5,760 bases of DNA from Planctomycetota bacterium (GCA_020861125.1 JAJBSZ010000087.1:1-5760); one strand, 5' to 3'. Numbered from the stretch's first letter, positions 1 to 5,112 are shown. The notes: generated by a model not told the origin, from the sequence alone. Program-made: numbers and translations.

Positions 1-203
1 CGGATTTCCCCTGCGTCGCCGGGGATGACGTAGGTCTCGAAGCGGTGGCCGTTGTTGACGTTGGCGACCAGCACCTTTTCGTAGAGGTGCATGCCGGCCG
101 GCCTGGTGAGGTTCTCGGGCAGGCTGATGCTTCCCTCGTAGTGCAGGCAGGCGTCTGTGATGGTGGCGCGGTGGATCTTGCTTTTCAGGAGCGTTATGCG
201 CAT
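1..203 (-). CDS. panD: Aspartate 1-decarboxylase, N-terminal half (cut by window edge)
   Basis: PanD decarboxylates L-aspartate to beta-alanine in the cytoplasm, supplying the pantothenate/coenzyme A pathway. Reading the minus strand from the ATG at 203-201 gives 67 residues that begin [20 protein letters not shown]. The proenzyme self-cleavage site Gly24-Ser25 sits in a YEGS motif; in this family Ser25 becomes the pyruvoyl cofactor. Lys9, Arg54 and Tyr58, known substrate-binding or catalytic residues of E. coli PanD, fall at exactly the expected numbers, so the start is secure. PanD is usually about 115-130 residues, so the C-terminal half lies outside the window. The ribosome binding site is not ideal: GAGGG is only 2 nt from the ATG, and GAGGGG is 12 nt away. 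The gene is divergent from the HAD gene. Family identification is very sure; the completeness of the gene cannot be seen. Confidence 0.95.
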   Translation of the reverse strand, partial: MRITLLKSKIHRATITDACLHYEGSISLPENLTRPAGMHLYEKVLVANVNNGHRFETYVIPGDAGEI

Positions 204-256
204 GGCCCTCGTCTTTCCCCTCTTGCCGGATGGATAGGCCCGCCCGGCGGAAACGC

Positions 257-284
257 TTGACCACCCCTATCCGGGATGGATACT
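257..284 (+). promoter_or_regulatory. Weak promoter candidate facing the HAD gene
   Basis: TTGACC (257-262) and GATACT (279-284) are separated by 16 nt on the plus strand. They match consensus at 5/6 and 4/6 positions. Transcription from about 291 would leave a leader of about 230 nt before the HAD start. It overlaps the panD leader region, so it could also be a chance match. Confidence 0.25.
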
Positions 285-297
285 TGACCGACTGGCT

Positions 298-326
298 ATT
301 ATGCGGCATCAAGTGTTCAAACTCAA
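298..326 (-). promoter_or_regulatory. Predicted sigma-70 promoter of panD
   Basis: On the minus strand TTGAGT (326-321) is followed after exactly 17 nt by CATAAT (303-298), which matches TATAAT at 5 of 6 positions. Transcription would start near 291, giving a leader of about 88 nt before the panD ATG. This is the best promoter-like pair upstream of panD, but it is seen only by eye. Confidence 0.55.
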
Positions 327-522
327 GTCCAATCACCGCCGCAGCCGCAAGGTGGTGGTCGTCCGGCGATCGGGCCCGGACGCGACCATAGGGGATACCC
401 GAGGCCGACGCGGGCGGGAGCACCAGTCGACCCGGACTCGGCGTCTCGGCCGCCTCGGCTTCCGGTTGTCCTGAAAGTGAATGCGCTTCGGGTTACGGTA
501 CAATCCAGAAGAAGGTAACTCT

Positions 523-1209
523 ATGCCCGCCATCCAGGGGGTTCTTTGCGATCTCGACGGCACCCTGATCGATTCGGAAGGGTTGCACCTGGAAGCGTGG
601 AACGCGCTCCTGGACCGGTACCACTGCCATCCGCCGGCGGCATGGAGCCAGGCGGGCATTGGGTTCCCCGATGTCATGACGCGGGATACCGCCCTGGCGC
701 TGTTTCCCGAGCTGGCGACGCACGGGGACATTCTCGCCCAGAAGCAACAACTATTTCGGGAAATGGTGGCCGCGCGCGGATCCGCCCTGGTGTTTCCGGG
801 GGTGGCTCGGCGGCTGCAAGCGCTGGCGGCGGCCGGCTTCCGGCTGGCGGTGGGAACCAACAGCGTCAGCCCGAATACCCGGGCCGCCATGACGGCGGCG
901 GGGCTTTTCGATTACCTTCGCGTCTACGTATCGCTGGATATGGTGGCCAACGGCAAACCATTTCCCGATATCTACCTGGAGGCGGCGCGGCGCCTTGACC
1001 TGCCGCCCGAGCGCTGCGTGGTGCTGGAGGACTCGGCGGCGGGGGTCGAAGCGGCCAAGGTGGCCGGCTGTCTGGCGGTGGGGATCGCCAATACCGTGCC
1101 CGCCGACCGGCTGGCCCGGGCCGACCGGGTTTTTGCTTCCACCCCGGCGGCCATGGACTGGCTGTTGGCGGGTTTCCCGCCAGAAAATATTGTTAACGGA
1201 CCCAGGTAA
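523..1209 (+). CDS. HAD-superfamily hydrolase, beta-phosphoglucomutase-like (subfamily IA)
   Basis: The 228-residue protein has all four HAD motifs. Motif I is DLDGT with nucleophile Asp10 and acid/base Asp12, motif II is Thr112 in VGTNS, motif III is Lys145 in GKPFPD, and motif IV is Glu169-Asp170 in EDSAAG. Residues of about 15-85 between motifs I and II form an alpha-helical C1-type cap, as in beta-phosphoglucomutase, phosphoglycolate phosphatase and sugar-phosphate phosphatases. It is therefore a cytoplasmic Mg-dependent phosphotransferase acting on a small phosphorylated metabolite, probably a sugar phosphate. The substrate cannot be read from sequence. The start at 523 is preferred over the in-frame ATG at 481 because GAAGG (511-515) lies 7 nt upstream and the product then begins directly before motif I. 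It ends in TAA. No operon partner is visible: downstream is a separate promoter and the radical SAM gene. Confidence 0.9.
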   Translation: MPAIQGVLCDLDGTLIDSEGLHLEAWNALLDRYHCHPPAAWSQAGIGFPDVMTRDTALALFPELATHGDILAQKQQLFREMVAARGSALVFPGVARRLQALAAAGFRLAVGTNSVSPNTRAAMTAAGLFDYLRVYVSLDMVANGKPFPDIYLEAARRLDLPPERCVVLEDSAAGVEAAKVAGCLAVGIANTVPADRLARADRVFASTPAAMDWLLAGFPPENIVNGPR

Positions 1210-1282
1210 ATTACCGACAGCTTTTCCGGCCCGTGAAGCGACGGGAAACCAGCCGTCAGGGTGGTTGACGGTGGGCGGTATC

Positions 1283-1304
1283 CGGCCGATGCCAGCCGTT
1301 TTTT
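1283..1304 (+). terminator. Weak possible terminator after the HAD gene
   Basis: CGGC (1283-1286) and GCCG (1295-1298) can form a short stem with an 8-nt loop, followed directly by six T (1299-1304). The stem is only 4 bp, so this is a poor intrinsic terminator. Another hairpin, CCGTCA/TGACGG (1253-1258 / 1266-1271), lies closer to the stop codon but has no T run. Confidence 0.3.
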
Positions 1305-1322
1305 ATGCCGGCAAAAAAAACG
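1297..1322. repeat. 26-bp imperfect palindrome with T6/A6 arms
   Basis: The sequence is symmetric around GCCGGC (1307-1312). T1299-1304 pairs with A1315-1320 and the outer CG/CG bases match, with one mismatch (A1305/A1314). Its A tract (1313-1320) lies about 45-52 bp upstream of the predicted radical SAM start site, where an UP element would sit. It may serve as an UP element or as part of a transcription stop for the HAD gene. Confidence 0.45.
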
Positions 1323-1329
1323 ATTTGAT

Positions 1330-1358
1330 TTGACAACGGATCCCGTCATGAATCTAAT
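1330..1358 (+). promoter_or_regulatory. Sigma-70-like promoter of the radical SAM gene
   Basis: A perfect TTGACA (1330-1335) is separated by 17 nt from TCTAAT (1353-1358). The predicted start is near 1365, giving a leader of about 60 nt before the ATG at 1427. This is the strongest promoter in the window. It shows the gene is transcribed independently of the HAD gene. Confidence 0.75.
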
Positions 1359-1367
1359 AGATCTATT
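1356..1367. promoter_or_regulatory. Perfect 12-bp palindrome at the predicted start site (operator candidate)
   Basis: AATAGATCTATT is a perfect palindrome overlapping the last bases of the -10 box and the predicted start of transcription. A repressor bound here would block RNA polymerase. No binding family is recognised, so operator function is inferred from position and symmetry only. Confidence 0.4.
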
Positions 1368-1426
1368 GTGAGGTGAGATTATCCGGTCTTCGTGCGCCGC
1401 GACACAGACCATTTGGAGGTGTATCC

Positions 1427-2830
1427 ATGGCCAACATATCAAGGTTGAAAAACTACTTGCTCGGCAAGGGAATGTCCACCTTTGTTCCCGCCCTGTCAAA
1501 ACATTCCCCCGACCTGTTACTCTCCATGATGGACAGGTTTAGCAACGCCGGCATTAAGTCCATGACTGACAATCACACCTGCTCGCCCTAGGACCTGGAG
1601 CGCCGGGTGGACTCCGCTCTCGGCTTCTTCGATATGTCGAAACGCAAGATCCCGACCCTGTCCAAATCCACCCAGCAAAAACTCGCCTTCAACCTGTTTT
1701 TTAACACCATCCACGTTGGTGATGAAAAACGGGCCGTTTATCGGGCCAAATACGGGGAAAACCCACCGTTTTTTCTGCTGATGTCACCCTCCATGGCCTG
1801 CGACCTCCGCTGCCAGGGCTGCTATGCCTGGAAGTACCCCAAGGATATGTCCTTGCCGATGGAAAAGGTCCGGGAGATCCTCACCGAAGCCCGCGACGAA
1901 ATGGGCATCCATTTCATCGCAGTCTCCGGCGGCGAACCCACCTACTGGCCCCATCTGGAAGAGATGGCGGCCGAATTCGACGATATGTTTTTCATGGTCT
2001 ATACCCATGGCCAGCGGATCGACGAGGACATGGCCCGGCGCTTTGGCGAACTGGGCAATATCTATCCCGCCATCTCCATCGAGGGAGCGCCCGAGTTCAC
2101 CGACGCCCGGCGGGGCGAAGGCGCGCACCAGCGCATCCTGAACACCATGGACAGCCTGACCCGGAACGGGGTGCTGTTCGGCTTCAGCCTGACCCATACC
2201 AAGAAAAACCACGAGTCCGCCTGCTCCGCCGAGTTCATGGACGAGATGATCGAACACGGCGCCGCCTTCGGCTGGGTGTTCCAGTACATTCCCATCGGCC
2301 GGGAACCGGATATGACCCTGGTGCCCACCGGCAAGCAGCGGCTGGAACGGCGGGTGAAGATCCTCGAAGCCCGTAAGACCAAACCCTTGCTGGTATTCGA
2401 CTTCTGGAATGACGGTGATTCCGTGGACGGCTGCATCGCCTGGGGCCGCCGCTATCTCCATATCACCGCCCGCGGCTATGTCGAGCCGTGCGTATTCGTC
2501 CACTTCGCCAAGGATTCCATCCACGAGAAAACCCTGGGCGAATGCATCCGCTCCGACGCCTTCCGGGAAATGCGGGCCAAGGCTCCCTTCCATGAAGACC
2601 GCCGCCGGCCCTGCCCGCAGATCGACCACCCCCATATCCTCCGGGATCTGGTGGACAAACATGGTCTCTTCCCCACCCACGAAGGGGCGGAAGATATCAT
2701 CGGGCCGCACTTCGACATGCTCTGCCACAGCGCCAATTCCTTCGCCCACGAACTGGCGGAGCACGACAAGCAGCAGTGCGGGTCCTGCGTGGCGCAAGAG
2801 GTCGGCATGTGCGCCTGCGGCGGCGACTGA
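1427..2830 (+). CDS. Radical SAM protein of unknown function with in-frame TAG at codon 55
   Basis: The frame from ATG 1427 to TGA 2828-2830 is 467 codons and is open except for one TAG (1589-1591, codon 55). The start is secure: GGAGGT (1415-1420) lies 6 nt before the ATG. Residues 1-120 form a mostly helical N-terminal part. The radical SAM CxxxCxxC motif is Cys125, Cys129 and Cys132, which ligate a [4Fe-4S] cluster. GGEP at 168-171 is the SAM-binding motif. Further cysteines (Cys336, Cys355, Cys396) lie in a SPASM/twitch-like C-terminal region, suggesting auxiliary Fe-S binding. The tail carries CxxC-x7-CxC (Cys451, 454, 462, 464). From memory, related cytoplasmic radical SAM proteins occur in anaerobic bacteria, without known substrate. 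If the TAG stops translation, a restart at GTG 1607 would give 407 residues with the whole catalytic core. Being a pseudogene by one point mutation, or a sequencing error, is possible. Confidence 0.85.
1589..1591 (+). other. In-frame amber codon within the radical SAM gene
   Basis: TAG lies in the same frame as the ATG at 1427 and as the catalytic domain downstream, between ...THTCSP-like and DLERRV-like coding sequence (exact upstream residues NHTCSP). A single base change from GAG, CAG, AAG, TAC or TGG would create it. None of the three complete genes in the window ends in TAG (TAA, TGA, TAA). That agrees with, but does not prove, a special reading of TAG. Confidence 0.9.
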
Positions 2831-2871
2831 GAACCACAATGCCAGTGCCGGAATTTAAACCGAAATGACCT

Positions 2872-2904
2872 GCGGCTCCCCCTCTGGTGGGAGCCGCTTT
2901 TTTT
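2872..2904 (+). terminator. Rho-independent terminator of the radical SAM gene
   Basis: A perfect 9-bp stem, GCGGCTCCC (2872-2880) with GGGAGCCGC (2889-2897), encloses an 8-nt loop and is followed by seven T (2898-2904). It begins 42 nt after the TGA stop. Such an intact unit end argues that the radical SAM gene is not long decayed. Confidence 0.95.
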
Positions 2905-2967
2905 GGCTAGGATACCCGTAACCGTCAGCGGGAACGCCGAGTACCTACCGGTCTCCCTGCCGATGGA

Positions 2968-2996
2968 TTTTCATAGCAATGTCCGTCCGGTATAAT
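2968..2996 (+). promoter_or_regulatory. Promoter-like site inside the convergent intergenic region
   Basis: TTTTCA (2968-2973) is separated by 17 nt from a perfect TATAAT (2991-2996) on the plus strand. Transcription would begin near 3003, inside the CCTGTAC array. No clear gene follows, so it may drive a small RNA or small ORF. Confidence 0.45.
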
Positions 2997-3094
2997 GTCC
3001 TGTACGAGCCTGTTCCAAGGTCTATATAATATCCTGTACAGTACCTAAACAATTACGGATGGCCTGTACGTTTTATTGTACGGGTCCCTGTACG
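2991..3094 (+). repeat. Array of CCTGTAC motifs with two TATAAT-linked copies
   Basis: CCTGTAC occurs exactly at 2999-3005, 3033-3039, 3063-3069 and 3087-3093, with offsets of 34, 30 and 24 bp. An inverted near-copy GTACGGG lies at 3078-3084. The first two copies are part of a 15-bp direct repeat, TATAATRTCCTGTAC (2991-3005 and 3025-3039, 14 of 15 identical). TGTACG recurs with exact 12-bp spacing at 3065, 3077 and 3089. In RNA, GTACGGG could pair with either flanking CCTGTAC, forming mutually exclusive hairpins. Confidence 0.7.
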
Positions 3095-3337
3095 AATGTC
3101 CCCTGCGGAGTGTTTCCATGGCGTCCGTAGGATCTCCTGTAGGGGCGTACTCGGTGGCGAGATGGCGCACCGGTGGGCCGATCCGTTGTGCCCGCTATCA
3201 GGTATCTGTGTAACCTTCCAATGGCTTCGCTGACACCGTACCAATCCTCGGGCCGCCGTCGTGCGTCGGGTCCCCTTCCCAACCGCTCTCCCCCCCCATT
3301 TGCCTTTCCGCCGGGCCGATGCGGTGTTGGCCGCGGC

Positions 3338-3375
3338 ATGTCCCGTAGGACCATACATAATGGCATGAGGGACAT
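3338..3375. repeat. Nested inverted repeat (ATGTCCC / GGGACAT)
   Basis: ATGTCCC (3338-3344) and GGGACAT (3369-3375) are a perfect 7-bp inverted pair. Inside, CCAT (3351-3354) pairs with ATGG (3360-3363), so a two-tier hairpin can form. A competing small hairpin, GTCC-CGTA-GGAC, lies at 3340-3351. It has no T run and is unlikely to be a terminator. Confidence 0.45.
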
Positions 3376-3549
3376 CCCGTTTTGCGTCAGGCCGGCGGGT
3401 GTACCGGTGGTGGTCGGGCCGGTGGCAGAATCAAAGGGAGAAGGGTGGCTCTTGGTGGGTGACAACTCGTACATCCCCAATACCCTAACTAACCGATATC
3501 CGTCGCCACCACCAGGACAAACGGGGTACCCCGAGCGGGTACCCATAAA

Positions 3550-3579
3550 CAAGCGCCTGTCCCGAAGGACAGGCGCTTG
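3550..3579 (-). terminator. Terminator hairpin of the minus-strand repeat-protein gene
   Basis: A perfect 13-bp stem (3550-3562 with 3567-3579) closes a 4-nt loop. Read on the minus strand the loop is C(TTCG)G, the extra-stable UUCG tetraloop. It lies 35 nt after the stop codon of the gene ending at 3615. The T tract that follows on the minus strand (TTTAT after a G) is short, so termination may rely on the very stable stem. On the plus strand it has no T run. Confidence 0.75.
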
Positions 3580-3614
3580 AACTATGTGCACTACCGGTAC
3601 CCGTAGGGGTATGG

Positions 3615-4607
3615 TTACTTCAGGGTGTAGCGAGCGTCGCCGGAAGCCGAGGCCATCTGGGTGTCGGCGGGGGCGGCAACGGGGGCGGCCGAAATCGGGC
3701 GGCCGTAGGTGGAGACGGCGTTGGACTGCAGACGCCAGACCATGGAGGCGGGCTGCACGAGCCGGCGGCTGGTGATGGTTTCCTTCTTCTCCGGAATCGC
3801 CTGGCTGGTGAAGCTGGGGGCCTTGGTCTCGACCAGCACCGGGACCTGCTGGGTGGTGGCGGGGACGGTCTGCCATTCGACGCGGGCCGGGCTTACCACA
3901 GCCTGCGCCTGATAGGTGGCTTCCTTGGCCGGAACCTTGACGCGACGGACTTCAGCGGGCTTCACGACCTTGCGGACCATGATCTGCTGGGTCTTGGCCG
4001 GGACGGGAATGCGCTGTTCCTGGGCGTCGGAGACCAGTTCCTTGGTGACGACGTCACGGTACTTGGCCGGGGTCTCGCACACGGTCCAGCAGAGGTTGCC
4101 GTCATCACAGGCGACGCGCTGGAAGGACTTGCGGGCGGGCTCGACCACGATCCGCTTGGGAACATCACGGAACTGGGCGGGGACGATCTGGATCTGTTCG
4201 AACGCCGGGCAGACTTCGACGGTCATGGGAACGTCGTTGAACTGGGGCGGAATCACTTCCAGAACTTCATACTCTTCCTGACAAACGTAGGGCACGGCCT
4301 TGGGCTGGAGCTGGGCCGGGACCACTTTGCCCACGCGGTAGGCGGGGACGCAGGGAAGAGTTTCGTTACGGGTGGAATACTCGCCGGGAACCGGAACCTG
4401 GAAGTTGGCCGCGGGGCGGACAACCACGGTTTCCGTGACGTTCTCGTACACGGCGGGCTTCTGAATCAGACACCAGGACAACCCGGGAGGGGCGGGCGGC
4501 ATCGGCTCGCCTTCCCTGAACGGCACTTCATCGCCGGGGGTCGCGGCAAAAGCGGCACCAGTCATGGCCACCGCCATAATCGCGGATAAAAACAGACCTT
4601 TACGCAT
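3615..4607 (-). CDS. Exported protein with ten 23-residue repeats
   Basis: The 330-residue product starts with a signal peptide: Arg2-Lys3, a hydrophobic core, and a likely signal peptidase I site after AFA (residues 19-21). The start at 4607 is set by AAGGAGG (4619-4613) 5 nt upstream and by the signal peptide; the longer open frame to 4823 would bury both. Residues 51-294 are ten repeats of exactly 23 residues, starting at 51, 74, 97, 120, 143, 180, 203, 226, 249 and 272. Each usually begins Pro-Ala and has a second Pro-Ala 14 residues later, with Val-rich stretches suggesting beta-strands. A 14-residue insert (166-179) with Cys167, 173 and 177 splits the array five and five. Cys46, 86, 109 and 133 are the other cysteines. 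There is no lipobox or transmembrane helix after the signal. It is probably periplasmic or surface-located; the function is unknown. It is a single-gene unit with its own promoter and terminator, convergent with the radical SAM gene. Confidence 0.88.
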   Translation of the reverse strand: MRKGLFLSAIMAVAMTGAAFAATPGDEVPFREGEPMPPAPPGLSWCLIQKPAVYENVTETVVVRPAANFQVPVPGEYSTRNETLPCVPAYRVGKVVPAQLQPKAVPYVCQEEYEVLEVIPPQFNDVPMTVEVCPAFEQIQIVPAQFRDVPKRIVVEPARKSFQRVACDDGNLCWTVCETPAKYRDVVTKELVSDAQEQRIPVPAKTQQIMVRKVVKPAEVRRVKVPAKEATYQAQAVVSPARVEWQTVPATTQQVPVLVETKAPSFTSQAIPEKKETITSRRLVQPASMVWRLQSNAVSTYGRPISAAPVAAPADTQMASASGDARYTLK

Positions 4608-4661
4608 TTTCTCCTCCTTCAAATTAAGCAAATAACTCGGATACGAACTGGCTGTAGCCTG

Positions 4662-4688
4662 TATCGGAATGCCTCCCCGCATCCGATA
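4662..4688 (-). promoter_or_regulatory. Hairpin in the leader of the repeat-protein gene
   Basis: TATCGGA and TCCGATA pair as a 7-bp outer stem. A 3-bp TGC/GCA inner stem follows, with one bulged T and a 6-nt loop. It lies in the roughly 108-nt leader on the minus strand, about 55 nt before the ATG. Another short dyad (GGCT-GT-AGCC, 4650-4659) is next to it. It may stabilise the mRNA or regulate translation; no known riboswitch is recognised. Confidence 0.4.
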
Positions 4689-4722
4689 ACCCGCCTGGAA
4701 AAAACTCCAGACACGTTTCTCC

Positions 4723-4751
4723 ATTTCACATAGAATGGCCGGTTCTGTCAA
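4723..4751 (-). promoter_or_regulatory. Sigma-70-like promoter of the repeat-protein gene
   Basis: On the minus strand a perfect TTGACA (4751-4746) is followed after 17 nt by TGAAAT (4728-4723), a 4/6 match to TATAAT. Transcription would start near 4716. The upstream DNA (4752-4800) is A/T-rich and could act as an UP element. Confidence 0.65.
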
Positions 4752-4900
4752 GGGAAAAATGACAAATTCCAGAGTTGTGTGTAATAAAAGACATACTGCC
4801 AGTTCCTGCTTTCTTCCCTCCACCCGCTAACTACCTTGCCCACTCAAAACTCTACTGTCCTCCGGACGGTAAATCCCGGCCGTCTTTCAAGGATAAAACC

Positions 4901-4937
4901 AAAAAAACCGCGAAAAAACCCGTGAAACTTCACGCGG
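4901..4937 (-). terminator. Intrinsic terminator on the minus strand
   Basis: On the minus strand a stem made of CCG.CGTGA and TCACG.GG (4937-4919, one bulged base, loop AGTT) is followed by six T (4918-4913). An alternative outer stem, CCGCG with CGCGG (4937-4933 and 4912-4908), is followed by seven T (4907-4901). Both forms would terminate minus-strand transcription. No minus-strand protein gene lies upstream of it, so it implies an RNA transcript or insulation of the repeat-protein promoter. Confidence 0.6.
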
Positions 4938-5106
4938 GGAAAGATGGTGTCCCCTTCCCCTATCGACGCAAAACCGGATATTCCGCACCTTTTTTTCACC
5001 GGGCATTCTGCCGCCGTGCCCGCGGTCCACCCCCGTGTCGAAACCGCTTCCGGGACGGCTCATAGGGACCGCCGGTACGCCGGGGATCCGAAAAAATGGC
5101 GCTCAC
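4901..5106 (-). ncRNA. Candidate structured small RNA of about 200 nt
   Basis: The span from a minus-strand TTGACA promoter (5141-5113) to a minus-strand terminator (4937-4901) contains no protein gene. Several stems can form in the minus-strand RNA. GCGGTCC pairs with GGACCGC, and between them CCG-GAAG-CGG forms a small hairpin. CGGGCA pairs with TGCCCG around an 11-nt loop. GGGGAA pairs with TTCCCC just before the terminator. I checked 6S, SRP and tmRNA signatures and recognise none. Existence and ends are inferred from signals only; the -10 box is weak, so confidence is low. Confidence 0.35.
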
Positions 5107-5112
5107 CCCTGT

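Larger units (their letters stand above)
204..522. other. Divergent intergenic region panD / HAD gene
   Basis: This 319-bp spacer holds the panD promoter and leader and the upstream region of the HAD gene. The panD leader contains GGATGGATA twice (228-236 and 274-282) and an inverted pair GGATAGG (232-238) / CCTATCC (266-272). A weak plus-strand promoter candidate is TTGACC (257-262), 16 nt, GATACT (279-284). A TACAAT (499-504) lies so close to the HAD start that its transcript would begin in the ribosome binding site, and it has no good -35 partner. The stretch from about 330 to 480 is GC-rich and shows no gene I can support. Confidence 0.6.
2905..3549. other. Long convergent intergenic region, rich in GTAC and inverted repeats
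   Basis: About 640 bp lie between the radical SAM terminator and the terminator hairpin of the minus-strand repeat-protein gene. No open frame here has a convincing start plus recognisable protein. The stretch holds a promoter-like site (2968-2996), an array of CCTGTAC motifs (2999-3094), an inverted repeat (3338-3375) and the palindromes GGGGTACCCC (3523-3532) and GGGTACCC (3537-3544). A run of eight C occupies 3290-3297. The tetramer GTAC occurs 14 times in 2941-3600 against about 2.6 expected by chance. It may hold an RNA gene, a regulatory array or a decayed element; the sequence does not decide. Confidence 0.6.

Noticed and set aside
301..474. 57-residue arginine-rich ORF upstream of the HAD gene
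   Set aside because: No ribosome binding site, strongly biased composition typical of chance frames in GC-rich DNA, and overlap with the panD promoter.
499..504. TACAAT as -10 box for the HAD gene
   Set aside because: There is no -35 at 16-18 nt, and transcription would start about 12 nt before the ATG, inside the ribosome binding site.
481..522. Upstream ATG at 481 as start of the HAD gene
   Set aside because: It adds 14 residues without similarity to the family and has no ribosome binding site. The ATG at 523 has GAAGG at 7 nt and begins directly before motif I.
1784..2839. 351-residue minus-strand frame opposite the radical SAM gene
   Set aside because: It is a shadow of the real gene: the plus strand has the radical SAM motifs, promoter, ribosome binding site and terminator.
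3290..3297. Run of eight C as a phase-variation tract
   Set aside because: It is not within a supported gene or between promoter boxes, so slippage would have no evident effect. It may just be a spot prone to sequencing error.
2905..3549. CRISPR array, integron attC site or insertion sequence in the repeat-rich spacer
   Set aside because: The repeats are only 7-15 bp with uneven spacing, no attC core sites pair properly, and no transposase remnant or matching terminal inverted repeats are visible.
3173..3580. 135-residue plus-strand frame in the convergent region, with a stretch (GWLLVGDN) resembling signal peptidase I
   Set aside because: The resemblance is limited to about ten residues, the rest matches nothing I recognise, no good ribosome binding site is present, and the frame runs through the terminator hairpin.
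3073..3876. Long minus-strand frame over the convergent region and the 3' part of the repeat-protein gene
   Set aside because: It overlaps the well-supported repeat-protein gene in another frame and crosses its terminator hairpin. A shorter internal start near 3549 has no ribosome binding site.
4608..4823. 72-residue N-terminal extension of the repeat protein
   Set aside because: It would place a signal peptide and a strong ribosome binding site inside the protein, and the predicted promoter lies within it.
4775..5065. 96-residue plus-strand frame before the flavodiiron gene
   Set aside because: It starts at a TTG without a ribosome binding site, has chance-like composition and lies over the predicted RNA structures.
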